Shown: positions 32,783-41,669, numbered from the stretch's first letter. The stretch: 64,000 bases of DNA from Anaerolineae bacterium (GCA_003327455.1 QOQU01000003.1:248001-312000); one strand, 5' to 3'. Notes: a model not told the origin generated them from the letters alone. Program-made: numbers and translations.

Positions 32783-33655
32783 TTAGTAATTGGTGATGGT
32801 ATCAATCAGCCCCAAATCTTTTGCCCTCTTTTCGCAGGCGTGAAATACAATAATCGAAAATATGGCAAAGAAAAGGGTCATAACGATCAGGATGAGAAAG
32901 AGTTGGACGTTCGAAAAACTTTGTAAGGTGGGAAAGCTGGAGGCAACTTTGCCGACTAAAAGACGACGCAGGAGTTCGAGCCAGTAAGTGATGGGCATTA
33001 AGAAACCGATTGGACGCAGGTAAACTGGCAATACCTCTAACGGAAAAATTGCGCCACTGAATAAATATAGCGCGCCGGCTACCGCTTCACCAACTCCGAA
33101 CATGTGATGAACAAGCAGTAGCATGATTCCTGCCAGAGTCAAGCCCATCAGAGCCAGCATCACAACACCGGTTAGGACAGTCAACAGGAAAAACGCCCAG
33201 TTGACTTGAGTGAGATCGATCGAGATTTTGAGAAAGAGCACACCGAAGAGGATGGTTACAACGACGGAGATAGAGGCGATAATAAACCGTGCCACACCTC
33301 GACCGAGTAAGTAGGATGGAAAGTGCACCGGTGCAGTATAGATATATTTCATCGTCTTATAGTGTTCGCGATCGTCAATCACTGCCCATGAGACACCGGT
33401 CATTACATGCCCAACGTACATGTAGAAGGCGTTTCCTAAGTATATGTACGGGAAGATTGGTGAATCAAAATTTGCCTGGGTGATGATGCTGTACATGATG
33501 ACCAGGATGGCTGCGCTGGAGAGGGGTTTAATGAGTGAATAGATAGCGAAGAGAAACGGATCAGCCCAATTCGACTCGATCTGCCAACCCAGCCAGGTTG
33601 CTAATCGAAATGAGCGCCAGTAAAAAGTGAGAAAATTTGTTAGACGGGTTTGCAT
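32783..33655 (-). CDS. ABC-2 type exporter permease (second)
   Basis: Inner-membrane permease with six hydrophobic segments and ABC-2 features: FYWRSFRLATWLGWQIE at the cytoplasmic N-terminus, a central region with DDREHYKTMKYIYTAPV (the coupling region seen in drug/polysaccharide exporters), and the conserved SGAIFPLEVLPVYLRPI near the fifth segment. The start at 33655 is chosen because it follows the upstream permease stop by 14 bases with a CAGGGAT site; the frame extends to 33763 but would overlap the first permease by 94 bases. Substrate unknown. Confidence 0.87.
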   Translation of the reverse strand: MQTRLTNFLTFYWRSFRLATWLGWQIESNWADPFLFAIYSLIKPLSSAAILVIMYSIITQANFDSPIFPYIYLGNAFYMYVGHVMTGVSWAVIDDREHYKTMKYIYTAPVHFPSYLLGRGVARFIIASISVVVTILFGVLFLKISIDLTQVNWAFFLLTVLTGVVMLALMGLTLAGIMLLLVHHMFGVGEAVAGALYLFSGAIFPLEVLPVYLRPIGFLMPITYWLELLRRLLVGKVASSFPTLQSFSNVQLFLILIVMTLFFAIFSIIVFHACEKRAKDLGLIDTITNY

Positions 33656-33669
33656 CTGGTATCCCTGGT

Positions 33670-34515
33670 TCAGCGGCGTGACTCGGTTAAGCGTCCTTCT
33701 TGTATGGCTAATTTTTCCATATAATTCAACAGAAGTCGAGCGCCCAGCAAGAAGATGATACACAATACTGCCAATCCAATCACTTCAATGCGGACATCTA
33801 AAAAACCGAATTGGGTAGCGGACGGGAAGATAAGTTGACGCATGGCATCCAGTCCCATAGTTAAGGGAATGAGGGAAGCTCCAAGCGCAATCCAAAACCC
33901 CAGGTTTTTAACCGGGAAATAGAAGCCGGAGATCAGGTAAATTGGCTCTTGAGCAAGGTTTGCCAGATGCCAGGCTTCACGACTGAGCAGTAAAAAGAGG
34001 GAAGCAGACATCATCCCTAAACCGTAGAGGGCTGTCATCGTCAGGAAAAAAACCAGTATCAACAACCAGAAATCCACAACGACAAAACGCACCTGAAATA
34101 ACCATCCTCCAATGAAAAGAATGACCGATGCCCGCAACAGGGTTGCCAGCATACCACCCAGAGCCATACCCAATAAAATTGCCATCATGGAACTGGGCGA
34201 CATGATATAGAGGGCTAAATTGCCTTGCTCTTTTTCCCAGTACAATTGGCTGGACATGCTCCACAGGACATTTAACCAAAATGCCGTCATTGCTCCGCCC
34301 ATAACGACAAATCCGATGTACTCTTCAGGCGCGCCGATGGCGCGATACACATAGACATAGGCGGCGATGCTCAGGATGGGGAGGAAGATATCGAAAAACA
34401 TCCACGATTTTTCGCGTTGTTGCCCCACGAGGCGAGGATAAGCTCGCGCAAAAACTGTTTTGAAAAACAATTTCCAGGCGCTAGCTTTCGGAAGGATTGG
34501 CACCGTTGTTGCCAC
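33670..34515 (-). CDS. ABC-2 type exporter permease (first)
   Basis: Membrane permease paired with the next gene. It starts with a cytoplasmic FFKTVFARAYPRLVGQQREKS, then six hydrophobic segments. The conserved SSQLYWEKEQGNLALYIMSP is the coupling region, and AQEPIYLISGFYFPVKNLG lies before the last segments. The start is GTG 34515, inside the end of the ATPase gene, because GGAGG sits nine bases upstream; the overlap is 35 bases. The two permeases with one ATPase form a heterodimeric exporter (drug, lipid or polysaccharide class; substrate not deducible). Confidence 0.85.
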   Translation of the reverse strand: MATTVPILPKASAWKLFFKTVFARAYPRLVGQQREKSWMFFDIFLPILSIAAYVYVYRAIGAPEEYIGFVVMGGAMTAFWLNVLWSMSSQLYWEKEQGNLALYIMSPSSMMAILLGMALGGMLATLLRASVILFIGGWLFQVRFVVVDFWLLILVFFLTMTALYGLGMMSASLFLLLSREAWHLANLAQEPIYLISGFYFPVKNLGFWIALGASLIPLTMGLDAMRQLIFPSATQFGFLDVRIEVIGLAVLCIIFLLGARLLLNYMEKLAIQEGRLTESRR

Positions 34516-35506
34516 GTTCGATATCCTCCATGCTTTTACCGACGAGATCAACAAAGACATCCTCAAGGGTTGGTTCGCGCTTTTGCAGGTTAATGATGCG
34601 AACCTTATTTTGCGTCAGAGCATTTACCACCGCCGCAAGGGTTTCATCCTGATCCAGGATTAGTTCCAGTACTGCGTAGCCATCGCGAGGTCGAAGCAGG
34701 AATTTGCGAATTCCTTGAATTGCTTTGAGATGCTCGGAATAATGGTTTTCAACCTGGCTTACTTCAAGGTGGTAAATGGCTTCCCGTTGCAGGTGATGCT
34801 TTAATGAAGCTGGTGTGTCGCATGCCAGGACACGCCCCTGGTTGATGATAGCCACTCGATCGCATAGTTCTTCAGCTTCTGCCATGTAATGCGTTGTCAG
34901 CAGAATCGTGCGTTCAGGATGGTCATCCAACCACTGGCGGATAAAACGACGGACGTCTCGAGATGCTCCAACATCCAATCCCAGGGTAGGTTCATCGAGG
35001 AATAAGACTTGAGGGTCGGTGAGGAAGCCGCGCACAATGTTCATCTTTTGGCGTAAGCCGGTCGAAAGATCGGAGGATTTGGTGTTGATTCTGTCTGACA
35101 GACCGACAACCTCAAGCAACTGTGCTATGCGACGATTGGCTTCTTTGGAGCTTAAACCGTAAAATTGCGCAAACATCCAGAGATTTTCGCGCACAGTCAG
35201 CAATCCATATCCAGAAGATTCTCCTCCAGAAACCATATTGATGATCGGGCGAATTTTATGTGCCTCTTTGACGACATCGTATCCGCAAACCAGCGCTGTT
35301 CCCGAAGTTGGAGCAAGTAAAGTGGTTAAGATTTTGATCAGGGTGGTTTTCCCAGCTCCGTTCGGTCCGAGCAAACCAAACAGTTCTCCTGGATGTACTT
35401 CCATGGAGACATCTTGTAAGGCGACCAGTTCTTTCGGGCTGTTTTTCTTACCACCGCGAATTTTGTAAATCCGACTGAGATGGTTGGTTTGGATTGCAAG
35501 AATCAT
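34481..35506 (-). CDS. ABC exporter ATPase (NatA/DrrA/CcmA-like)
   Basis: ATPase of the ABC-2 exporter. Walker A GPNGAGKTT, Walker B VLFLDEPTLGLD, H-loop LLTTHYMAEAEELCD. The ABC signature is LSTGLRQKM instead of LSGGQ, a common variant in this subgroup. The Q-loop region is unusual: IINMVSGGESSGYGLLTVREN, where the typical Gln is replaced and a Gly/Ser-rich insert is present. A ~90-residue C-terminal domain ends EPTLEDVFVDLVGKSMED, typical of DrrA-like ATPases. GAGTAAATAACG upstream of the ATG lacks a strong ribosome-binding site. Confidence 0.9.
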   Translation of the reverse strand: MILAIQTNHLSRIYKIRGGKKNSPKELVALQDVSMEVHPGELFGLLGPNGAGKTTLIKILTTLLAPTSGTALVCGYDVVKEAHKIRPIINMVSGGESSGYGLLTVRENLWMFAQFYGLSSKEANRRIAQLLEVVGLSDRINTKSSDLSTGLRQKMNIVRGFLTDPQVLFLDEPTLGLDVGASRDVRRFIRQWLDDHPERTILLTTHYMAEAEELCDRVAIINQGRVLACDTPASLKHHLQREAIYHLEVSQVENHYSEHLKAIQGIRKFLLRPRDGYAVLELILDQDETLAAVVNALTQNKVRIINLQKREPTLEDVFVDLVGKSMEDIERGNNGANPSES

Positions 35507-35824
35507 CGTTATTTACTCAAAACCTGCAAAATTGTTGGGTTAGCGTAGGTTAATCGTAGGTTAAGCGTCAAGCATTTCTACTAGAAGTCTGGTAAACTGA
35601 CAATCGAAGGGCGATTTCTCTTCTTCTCCTCCTTAGAGAGAGCCGGAAGCGGCGTATCCGGCTCTCGATGATTTAAACAACCGTTGCTGTGAATTATACC
35701 CCTCTTGAGCCTTTCTTCGAGTAAGGAACCTTCATCTCTGGTCCTCAAAATAATATCGGACAATGGGACGTTTTGAAGAATAGCGAATCACTTTTTTTAC
35801 CCTACATCCTGTATAATCGAATAA
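35507..35824. other. Divergent intergenic region between ABC exporter and murJ
   Basis: A 318-nt gap. It contains three GGTTA repeats next to the exporter gene (35538-35563) and a TTGACG -35 candidate on the minus strand (35571-35566). A perfect 10-bp hairpin lies at 35638-35666 (GAGAGCCGGA and TCCGGCTCTC around 9 nt) without a T-run. TATAAT at 35812-35817 serves murJ. A 60-codon minus-strand frame here starts with TTG, lacks a ribosome-binding site and is not accepted as a gene. Confidence 0.5.
35538..35563. repeat. Three helically phased GGTTA repeats upstream of ABC exporter
   Basis: GGTTA occurs at 35538-35542, 35548-35552 and 35559-35563, spaced 10 and 11 bp, with the intervening CGTA/C also conserved. 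The array lies 32-57 bp upstream of the exporter ATPase start, overlapping the likely promoter. Period and position suggest an operator contacted on one face of the helix; the binding protein is unknown. Confidence 0.5.
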
Positions 35825-37405
35825 GTGAGATCAAGGATAGATTCCAGTACTGGACGTCTGGCGCGGGCAGCCGCTACGGTAATGGCGGCGTTCTTTATCG
35901 GGAATTTAACCAGCCTGGTGCGTCAAATTCTGGTAGCAAGAGCATTTGGGACAGGGCCAGAGATGGAAGCCTTCAATGCCGCTAATCGGGTGGCGGAAAC
36001 CCTGTTCAACCTTGTTGCCGGTGGGGCATTGGCAAGCGCCTTTATCCCCACATTTAGCGGCCTATTAGCGCTAAAGGAAACAAAAAAAGCCTGGCAATTG
36101 GCTTCTACAATCGCAAATCTGGTTATCCTGGTCCTTCTGTTCCTGACGGCTTTAACCTATCTTTATGCCCCCTTTGTTGTGCGTTATATTTTAGCGCCGG
36201 GTTTTCGGGTTGATCCTGCCAAGGAAGCGCTGACCGTTTCCTTGTTGCGTCTGATGCTGCCTTCGGCGCTCCTTTTTGCCCTGAGTGGTCTTGTTATGGG
36301 AATCTTGAATTCTCATCAAGTTTTCTGGATCCCGGCTTTGACCCCCTCGATGTATCAGTTGGGGATGATTTTGGGTGTGCTGGTGCTTGCACCCACACAA
36401 GGCATACGCGGCTTAGGATGGGGAGTTCTAATCGGAGCTGGACTGCATCTGGGGTCCCAATTGCCAGCACTCTGGCGGTTGCATGGGCAGTATTTCTTTC
36501 GCCTGGCTTTTGATATTCCCGAAGTGCGAGAGGTGATCCGTCTGTTTACCCCTCGATTAATTGGTGTAGCGGTCGTTCAATTGAATTTTTGGATCAACAC
36601 CCGCCTGGCTTCTCAGCAGCCAGAAGGCAGTGTGACGGGGGTGGTGCTGGCATTCGCTTTGATGTTGATGCCTCAGGCAGCAATAGCGCAATCGGTGGCG
36701 ACGGCTGCTTTACCAACCCTTTCCACTCATTTTGCGCTGGGCAAGATGGAGGAATTACGCGCCACTCTTGTAAATGGCTTGCGTGGGGTGTTATTCTTCG
36801 CTCTTCCAGCCAGTGTTGGTTTGATCTTATTACGAAAACCAATTGTGGCAATGCTTTATCAACGGGGTGCTTTTGACAACCGTTCGACTGAGTTTGTAGC
36901 CTGGGCTTTGTTGTGGTATGCCAGTGGACTGGTCGCCCACAGTCTGGTGGAAATCTTTGCGCGCTCTTTCTATGCAATGCATGACACTCGAACCCCGGTT
37001 TGGGTGGGTTCTCTGGCAATGGGTTTGAATATCGGATTCAGTTATCTATTCTCTGCCCTTTTCTGGAAGATAGGGTGGTTGCCTCATGGGGGGTTGGCTT
37101 TGGCGAACACCATTGCAACCTATCTTGAAGCACTGGGTTTGTACTGGATTATGCGTCGGCGGCTAGGCGGAATGGAAGAGCGCAGTATTTGGCGGCTGAT
37201 ACTTCAGACTGCCATTGCCAGTTTCGTGATGGGTGCAGGGATTGAAATATGGATTTTAATAATCAGCAGTGGAAGGGTGTGGGTGACAGCCCTGGGTGGC
37301 ATCGTGGTGGGAGGAAGCCTGTTTTTTCTCTGTGCATGGCTGTTGAGAGTTCGAGAGTTAAGGATGCTCAAGGAAACCCTGTTGGCTCGCTGGATTAACG
37401 ACTGA
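35825..37405 (+). CDS. murJ: Lipid II flippase MurJ (MviN family)
   Basis: Flips the peptidoglycan precursor lipid II across the inner membrane. It has about 14 hydrophobic segments and MviN-family blocks: FFIGNLTSLVRQILVARAFG, AGGALASAFIPTFSGLLA, APGF after the third segment, SLLRLMLPSALLFALSGLVMGILNS, AIAQSVATAALPTLSTHFA, LYQRGAFDNRSTE, and EIFARSFYAMHDTRTPVWVG. The length of 526 aa is normal. The start is GTG 35825, only eight bases after the -10 element TATAAT (35812-35817), so the mRNA may be leaderless; no ribosome-binding site is visible. The 3' end overlaps the convergent DUF212 gene by 11 bases. Confidence 0.93.
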   Translation: MRSRIDSSTGRLARAAATVMAAFFIGNLTSLVRQILVARAFGTGPEMEAFNAANRVAETLFNLVAGGALASAFIPTFSGLLALKETKKAWQLASTIANLVILVLLFLTALTYLYAPFVVRYILAPGFRVDPAKEALTVSLLRLMLPSALLFALSGLVMGILNSHQVFWIPALTPSMYQLGMILGVLVLAPTQGIRGLGWGVLIGAGLHLGSQLPALWRLHGQYFFRLAFDIPEVREVIRLFTPRLIGVAVVQLNFWINTRLASQQPEGSVTGVVLAFALMLMPQAAIAQSVATAALPTLSTHFALGKMEELRATLVNGLRGVLFFALPASVGLILLRKPIVAMLYQRGAFDNRSTEFVAWALLWYASGLVAHSLVEIFARSFYAMHDTRTPVWVGSLAMGLNIGFSYLFSALFWKIGWLPHGGLALANTIATYLEALGLYWIMRRRLGGMEERSIWRLILQTAIASFVMGAGIEIWILIISSGRVWVTALGGIVVGGSLFFLCAWLLRVRELRMLKETLLARWIND

Positions 37406-37838
37406 ACATCCAAACAATTTGCGCAATCACGATTCCCAAAACCACTCCGGCAAATGCTTCAAGAGGAGTGTGTCCCAAAACCTCGCGCAGTTGTTCTTCT
37501 TTCAAAGGGTGACCACTGGCGAGATCATTAATCATGGCGTTGATTAACTCGGCATGTTTTCCTGCCTGGCGGCGAATGCCGGTCGCATCGTAAACCACAA
37601 CCATCGCGAGAGTCACTCCAATGGCAAAGTGCGGCGAGTCAAAACCGTAAAACAATCCCAAAGCATGAGCCACGGCTGTCACCAGGGCGGAGTGAGAGCT
37701 GGGCATTCCACCCGCTCGAAACAATAATGCCCAATTCCACTGACGCGTCTTTAAGTACTCAACGGGTACTTTGACGGTTTGGGCAATGCTCCAGGCGATA
37801 GCTCCGGCGATCAGAACGTAATTTTGTAACAGTTCCAT
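37395..37838 (-). CDS. DUF212 / divergent PAP2 family membrane protein
   Basis: A 147-aa membrane protein with the divergent-PAP2 signature: an N-terminal segment followed by AQTVKVPVEYLKTRQWNW, then FRAGGMPSSHSALVTAVAHALG (the SGGMPSSHSA motif with the phosphatase His), VVYDATGIRRQAGKHAELIN, and a final segment preceded by LREVLGHTPLEAFAGVVLG. Membrane lipid phosphatase activity is possible but unproven for this family. It is probably the last gene of the xseA-xseB group, 29 bases after xseB. Confidence 0.9.
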   Translation of the reverse strand: MELLQNYVLIAGAIAWSIAQTVKVPVEYLKTRQWNWALLFRAGGMPSSHSALVTAVAHALGLFYGFDSPHFAIGVTLAMVVVYDATGIRRQAGKHAELINAMINDLASGHPLKEEQLREVLGHTPLEAFAGVVLGIVIAQIVWMFSR

Positions 37839-37867
37839 AGCGAAGGTTTGATTATCCTATGCTGAGT

Positions 37868-38086
37868 TCATCCTTTTTCATTGCTCAGTGTTCGAATGGT
37901 TAACTCTGCCTGATCGAGCAATTGAAGACAATACTGAACTAACGCTTGCCCGCGCTGATAGAGGATAAGCGTTTCTTGAAGGGTTTGTTCACCATTTTCC
38001 AATTGGGTGACAATCTGCTCCAATTGTTGCATGGCTTGTTCGAATGATAGCGATTCGATAGCATTGATTTGTGTCTCGTTACTCAT
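37868..38086 (-). CDS. xseB: Exonuclease VII small subunit
   Basis: A 72-aa helical subunit that assembles with XseA to degrade single-stranded DNA. Family motifs: LSFEQAMQQLEQIVTQLENG, then QTLQETLILYQRGQALVQYC. The start ATG lies eight bases inside the end of the upstream membrane-protein gene (38079-38086 overlap). Confidence 0.93.
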   Translation of the reverse strand: MSNETQINAIESLSFEQAMQQLEQIVTQLENGEQTLQETLILYQRGQALVQYCLQLLDQAELTIRTLSNEKG

Positions 38087-38528
38087 GGGTTCTATCGCTT
38101 TCCAGGGATTTTCTCACAATACCGAGTGCTTCAAGAAGGGGCGCTTCGCCAGGTAAAATCTCTCTGGCTTTGGAATCGAAGGCTTCCAGATCGAAGGCAT
38201 GAGAGGCTTGATAATTTCGGATTTGCGGGATTGTCTTTTCCTGGATGGCATGGCGAATTGCGTTCCGGCGAGCCTGACTGGCTAGAATGGAAGTTGCTGC
38301 GATAAAGACGAGAAAAAAGATAATCACCAGGAAAAATGCCAGGATGATATTGATCACCCTGAGGGCAAGCAGGATGGCGATAATCACCAGGATGGGTAGC
38401 GTTCCTAGCCAGACAGCCAAACCAAAGGATTGCTCTGCACTGGAAGCACCAATTGCAAGCAGTTGTTCATTCAATTGTAGTATCACCTCTTCATAGGTCA
38501 GATCAGTATTCTGGGATTCTTTTGTCAT
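38079..38528 (-). CDS. Small membrane protein of unknown function between xseA and xseB
   Basis: 149 residues, not recognised. Residues 1-35 are soluble and acidic (DLTYEEVILQLNEQLL). Two adjacent hydrophobic segments follow (LAVWLGTLPILVIIAILLAL and IILAFFLVIIFFLVFIAATSIL), then a basic and amphipathic cytoplasmic tail (RRNAIRHAIQEKTIPQIRNY) with a final SKAREILPGEAPLLEALGIV. It lies two bases after xseA and overlaps xseB by eight bases, so translation of all three is coupled. A link to exonuclease VII is only suggested by position. Confidence 0.75.
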   Translation of the reverse strand: MTKESQNTDLTYEEVILQLNEQLLAIGASSAEQSFGLAVWLGTLPILVIIAILLALRVINIILAFFLVIIFFLVFIAATSILASQARRNAIRHAIQEKTIPQIRNYQASHAFDLEAFDSKAREILPGEAPLLEALGIVRKSLESDRTHE

Positions 38529-38530
38529 TT

Positions 38531-39754
38531 CTATCCTTCTTTTGTCACTGATTCCACCCGGGTGTCGAAATGACCATCCTTCAAGCGCGCCTGGAGAAAG
38601 TCACCGACCTGTATCTGAGCGATTGTACGCACAATTTCGCCATCTGGCTTGAGCAGCATTGCATAGCCTCGTTCCAGAATGGTCGCGGGATTCAGCGATT
38701 CTAAACGGTGTGCAAGCAGAGCGAGTTTGGAGTGTTTTTGCTGTAAGTCGTGGGAAAGATGGAGTTCCAGGTGTCGGGTGAATTCATCTAACCGTTGACG
38801 GGCGATATTCACCCGGTTGAGAGGAGAACTGAGACTTAAGCGATAGGAAAATTGTTTTAAACGGTCGTGGTAGGCGTTTAATCGATTCGAAAGGGCATTT
38901 TGTAACCGTTGGGATAGATTTTGAAGGCTGAGCTGCACATCCGAGAGATTCGGTGTGATCATCTCGGCTGCTGCAGTTGGAGTTGGGGCACGCAGATCGC
39001 TGGCAAAGTCCGCCAGTGTGAAATCCGTTTCGTGCCCGATGCCGGTGACGATCGGTGTTTCTAAATTGGCGATAGTGCGCACCAGCGTTTCGTCATTGAA
39101 TGCCCATAAATCTTCCATTGAACCTCCCCCACGGGCTAAGAGAATGACATCTGGCTTGATCTCTTGATCCAGTAGCTGGAGGGCGCTGATGAGGGTCGGG
39201 ACGGCATCATCGCCCTGGACAGAGGCGGGAGCGATGATGACTTCAGCTATCGGAAAGCGCCGCCTGATGGTGTTGAGCATGTCCTGCAAAGCAGCCGCTT
39301 TGAGGCTGGTGACAATGCCGATTTTTCGAGGAAAGGCGGGGATAGGTTTCTTGCGTTGGGCGTCGAACAGACCTTCTTTTTCGAGTTTTGCTTTGCGGTG
39401 CAAAAATTCCTGATAGAGAATACCCGCTCCGACGGCAATCAGGTTATCAGCGTAAAGTTGATAGCTGCCGTTCGGAGGGTAAATGTCAAGATAACCGTGT
39501 GCAATGATCAAATCGCCATTTTTAGGCAAGAAGAGCTGATACGAGACCTGTTGACGCCACATCACGCAGCGCAGGGATGCCGCCTCATCTTTGAGAGTAA
39601 AATAAAAATGACCTGATGAAGCCCGTGTGGCATTGGAGACTTCACCCAGCACCCATAAATCGCGCAAAACATCTTCCTCAGCAATGAGTTGCTGAAGGTA
39701 AGCGGTTAGCTGGGAGACTGTCCAGTTGATCGGACTTTCGAAAAGTGGTAGCAT
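38531..39754 (-). CDS. xseA: Exonuclease VII large subunit
   Basis: Catalytic subunit of exonuclease VII. The N-terminal OB-fold is seen in LTAYLQQLIAEEDVLRDLWVLGEVSN and SGHFYFTLKDEAASLRCVMWR. The catalytic domain includes IPAFPRKIGIVTSLKAAALQDML, DVILLARGGGSMEDLWAFNDE, IVTGIGHETDFTLADFASDLRAPTPTAAAE, and a coiled-coil C-terminal part ending LERGYAMLLKPDGEIVRT. ATG 39754, with GAGAGAA just upstream, gives the standard N-terminus; the frame can extend to ATG 39787. Confidence 0.95.
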   Translation of the reverse strand: MLPLFESPINWTVSQLTAYLQQLIAEEDVLRDLWVLGEVSNATRASSGHFYFTLKDEAASLRCVMWRQQVSYQLFLPKNGDLIIAHGYLDIYPPNGSYQLYADNLIAVGAGILYQEFLHRKAKLEKEGLFDAQRKKPIPAFPRKIGIVTSLKAAALQDMLNTIRRRFPIAEVIIAPASVQGDDAVPTLISALQLLDQEIKPDVILLARGGGSMEDLWAFNDETLVRTIANLETPIVTGIGHETDFTLADFASDLRAPTPTAAAEMITPNLSDVQLSLQNLSQRLQNALSNRLNAYHDRLKQFSYRLSLSSPLNRVNIARQRLDEFTRHLELHLSHDLQQKHSKLALLAHRLESLNPATILERGYAMLLKPDGEIVRTIAQIQVGDFLQARLKDGHFDTRVESVTKEG

Positions 39755-39837
39755 TTCTCTCGAAAACTGCAGTTGATTATAAATCATTCATCCCATCTTC
39801 GGGTAAAATCATAGTGAACCTGGATTGTGTAGAACGG

Positions 39838-40341
39838 ATGGCAGCTTTGAAGTATCTGTGGTCTCCCTGGAGGATGAAATATATTCAAAATCACCGTCGT
39901 GATGGAGCATGCATATTTTGTTTAGCGGCGGGTCAGGCAGATGGGCCTGAAAACTTGATCGTCAAACGCGGTGAGTTCGTTTTTGTTATTCTGAATCGCT
40001 TCCCATACACCAGCGGTCATCTCATGGTAGTTCCGTATCAACACACCGCGAATCTGGAAGAGTTGACGCCAGCGTGTCGTGGGGAAATGATGGAGTTAAC
40101 TGCTGCCTCCATTGGAGTCTTAAAAAAAGTCTATCGACCACAAGGATTTAATTTGGGGATGAATCTGGGTGAACCAGCCGGAGCGGGGATTGCTGACCAT
40201 CTACATATGCACATTGTGCCGCGTTGGAGTGGAGATACCAATTTTATGTCTACGGTTGGTCAGGTGAGAGTTTTACCCGAAGAGTTAGAAGAGACCTATC
40301 GGCGGATAAAGGAGGTGTGGGAGCAAATAGAGATTCCATGA
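39838..40341 (+). CDS. HIT family hydrolase (Ap4A phosphorylase-like)
   Basis: Histidine-triad nucleotide hydrolase or transferase. It has the N-terminal YLWSPWRMKYIQ block and CIFC zinc pair seen in the AP-4-A phosphorylase-like HIT subgroup, then NRFPYTSGHLMVVPYQH, NLGMNLGEPAGAGIADHLHMHIVPRW with the HxHxH triad, and DTNFMSTVGQVRVLPE. The start ATG 39838 matches the family N-terminus; the frame extends upstream through the xseA start but without a credible initiation site. Likely role: breakdown of dinucleoside polyphosphates. Confidence 0.9.
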   Translation: MAALKYLWSPWRMKYIQNHRRDGACIFCLAAGQADGPENLIVKRGEFVFVILNRFPYTSGHLMVVPYQHTANLEELTPACRGEMMELTAASIGVLKKVYRPQGFNLGMNLGEPAGAGIADHLHMHIVPRWSGDTNFMSTVGQVRVLPEELEETYRRIKEVWEQIEIP

Positions 40342-40448
40342 AATCAACTCTAATGTAGAAGCCTGGCGAGGCGGTGTGGCAACCTCGCTCTTAAGAGGTT
40401 ATTCTGATCGTTCATCTCTGTCGACCATTAGCCAAAGGAGGAGGACGG

Positions 40449-41657
40449 ATGGAGGGAACAGGAGAGGATGCGCTGATCTTAAGCGCAGTGCGCACACCAA
40501 GTGGGAAATTTCAAGGCAGTCTAAGTGGGTTCACTGCAACCCAATTGGGGGCTATTGTTGTCAGGGAAGCCGTTCGGCGAGCCGGCATTCAAGAGGCGAC
40601 TGAAATCGATGAGGTTTTGATGGGCAATGTCGTTTCAGCTGGCTTGGGGCAAAACCCTGCCAGGCAAGCAGCGATATTTGGGGGTTTGCCGGAAAGTGTT
40701 GGGGCGACAACCATAAACAAAGTGTGTGGGTCAGGTTTAAAGGCAGTGATGTTGGCAGCCCAGGCAATTCGCGCCGGGGATGGTCATCTCTTTGTTTGCG
40801 GGGGAATGGAGAGCATGAGCCGCGCCCCGTATCTGGTGCGTGGGCGCAGCGGAGAATTGCGCTTTGGTCATGTGCAAATGGTAGATGCTCTGCTCCATGA
40901 TGGGCTGTGGGATGTATTTGAGAATTGGGGCATGGGAGACGCAGCGGAGTTTATTGCCCAGGAGTGGGATATCTCGCGTCAGGAAATGGATGAGTTTGCC
41001 TTTCAAAGCCATCAAAAGGCGCTGTGGGCAATTGATCAGGGCAAGTTCAAAGAGGAAATTGTACCGATTGAGATCGCTACCAAAAAAGGTGCTCCAATTA
41101 TTTTTGATACCGACGAGACACCTCGCCGAGATACCTCTTTGGACTCGTTGGCAGCCCTGAAGCCTGCTTTCCAGGCAAATGGGAAAGTAACTGCTGGAAA
41201 TTCACCTGGATTGAACGATGGAGCAGCCGCTTTGGTTATCGCCTCTAAAGCGAAGGTCGAGCAGATGGGAAGCAAACCATTGGCGCGCATTGTAGGATAC
41301 ACCCAGGCAGCCGTTGATCCAAAACATCTGTTTATCGCACCCGCCAGAGCGATTCCAAAACTCTTACAGAAGGTTGGGTGGAGCTTTGCGGATGTTGATT
41401 TAATCGAACTCAACGAAGCCTTTGCCGCTCAGGTTCTGGCAGATGGCAAGGCTTTAGCTGAGCAAGGGTGGGATTGGCAGAAGGTCAATGTGCATGGCGG
41501 CGCGATTGCTCTTGGGCATCCAATTGGCGCCAGTGGAGCACGGGTGTTAACGACATTGATCTATGCATTGAAAGATCGCGGCTTAAAGCGCGGTATTGCT
41601 TGCCTTTGTCTGGGTGGGGCTGAGGCGGTGGCAATGGCAATCGAATTGTGGGAATGA
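40449..41657 (+). CDS. Acetyl-CoA acetyltransferase (thiolase)
   Basis: Biosynthetic/degradative thiolase, interconverting two acetyl-CoA and acetoacetyl-CoA. Nucleophile C93 in [14 protein letters not shown], then [41 protein letters not shown], catalytic His in [17 protein letters not shown] and Cys in [12 protein letters not shown]. It heads an operon with 3-hydroxyacyl-CoA dehydrogenase and a GMC oxidoreductase; AAAGGAGGAGG lies before the ATG. It is closer to the PhaA/AtoB pattern than the thiolase at 30820-32046. Confidence 0.94.
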   Translation: MEGTGEDALILSAVRTPSGKFQGSLSGFTATQLGAIVVREAVRRAGIQEATEIDEVLMGNVVSAGLGQNPARQAAIFGGLPESVGATTINKVCGSGLKAVMLAAQAIRAGDGHLFVCGGMESMSRAPYLVRGRSGELRFGHVQMVDALLHDGLWDVFENWGMGDAAEFIAQEWDISRQEMDEFAFQSHQKALWAIDQGKFKEEIVPIEIATKKGAPIIFDTDETPRRDTSLDSLAALKPAFQANGKVTAGNSPGLNDGAAALVIASKAKVEQMGSKPLARIVGYTQAAVDPKHLFIAPARAIPKLLQKVGWSFADVDLIELNEAFAAQVLADGKALAEQGWDWQKVNVHGGAIALGHPIGASGARVLTTLIYALKDRGLKRGIACLCLGGAEAVAMAIELWE

Positions 41658-41669
41658 AAGGAGCAAAAA

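Noticed and set aside
35638-35666. 10-bp hairpin in the exporter/murJ gap as a terminator
   Set aside because: No T-run follows on either strand and no gene ends here; kept only as a note in the intergenic entry.
35581-35763. 60-codon minus-strand frame in the exporter/murJ gap
   Set aside because: TTG start without a ribosome-binding site; contains the hairpin at 35638-35666; no recognisable protein features.
39776-39807. Promoter for xseA with TTTACC and TATAAT
   Set aside because: The spacer is 20 bp, too long for a confident sigma70 call, and TATAAT lies within the possible longer xseA reading frame.
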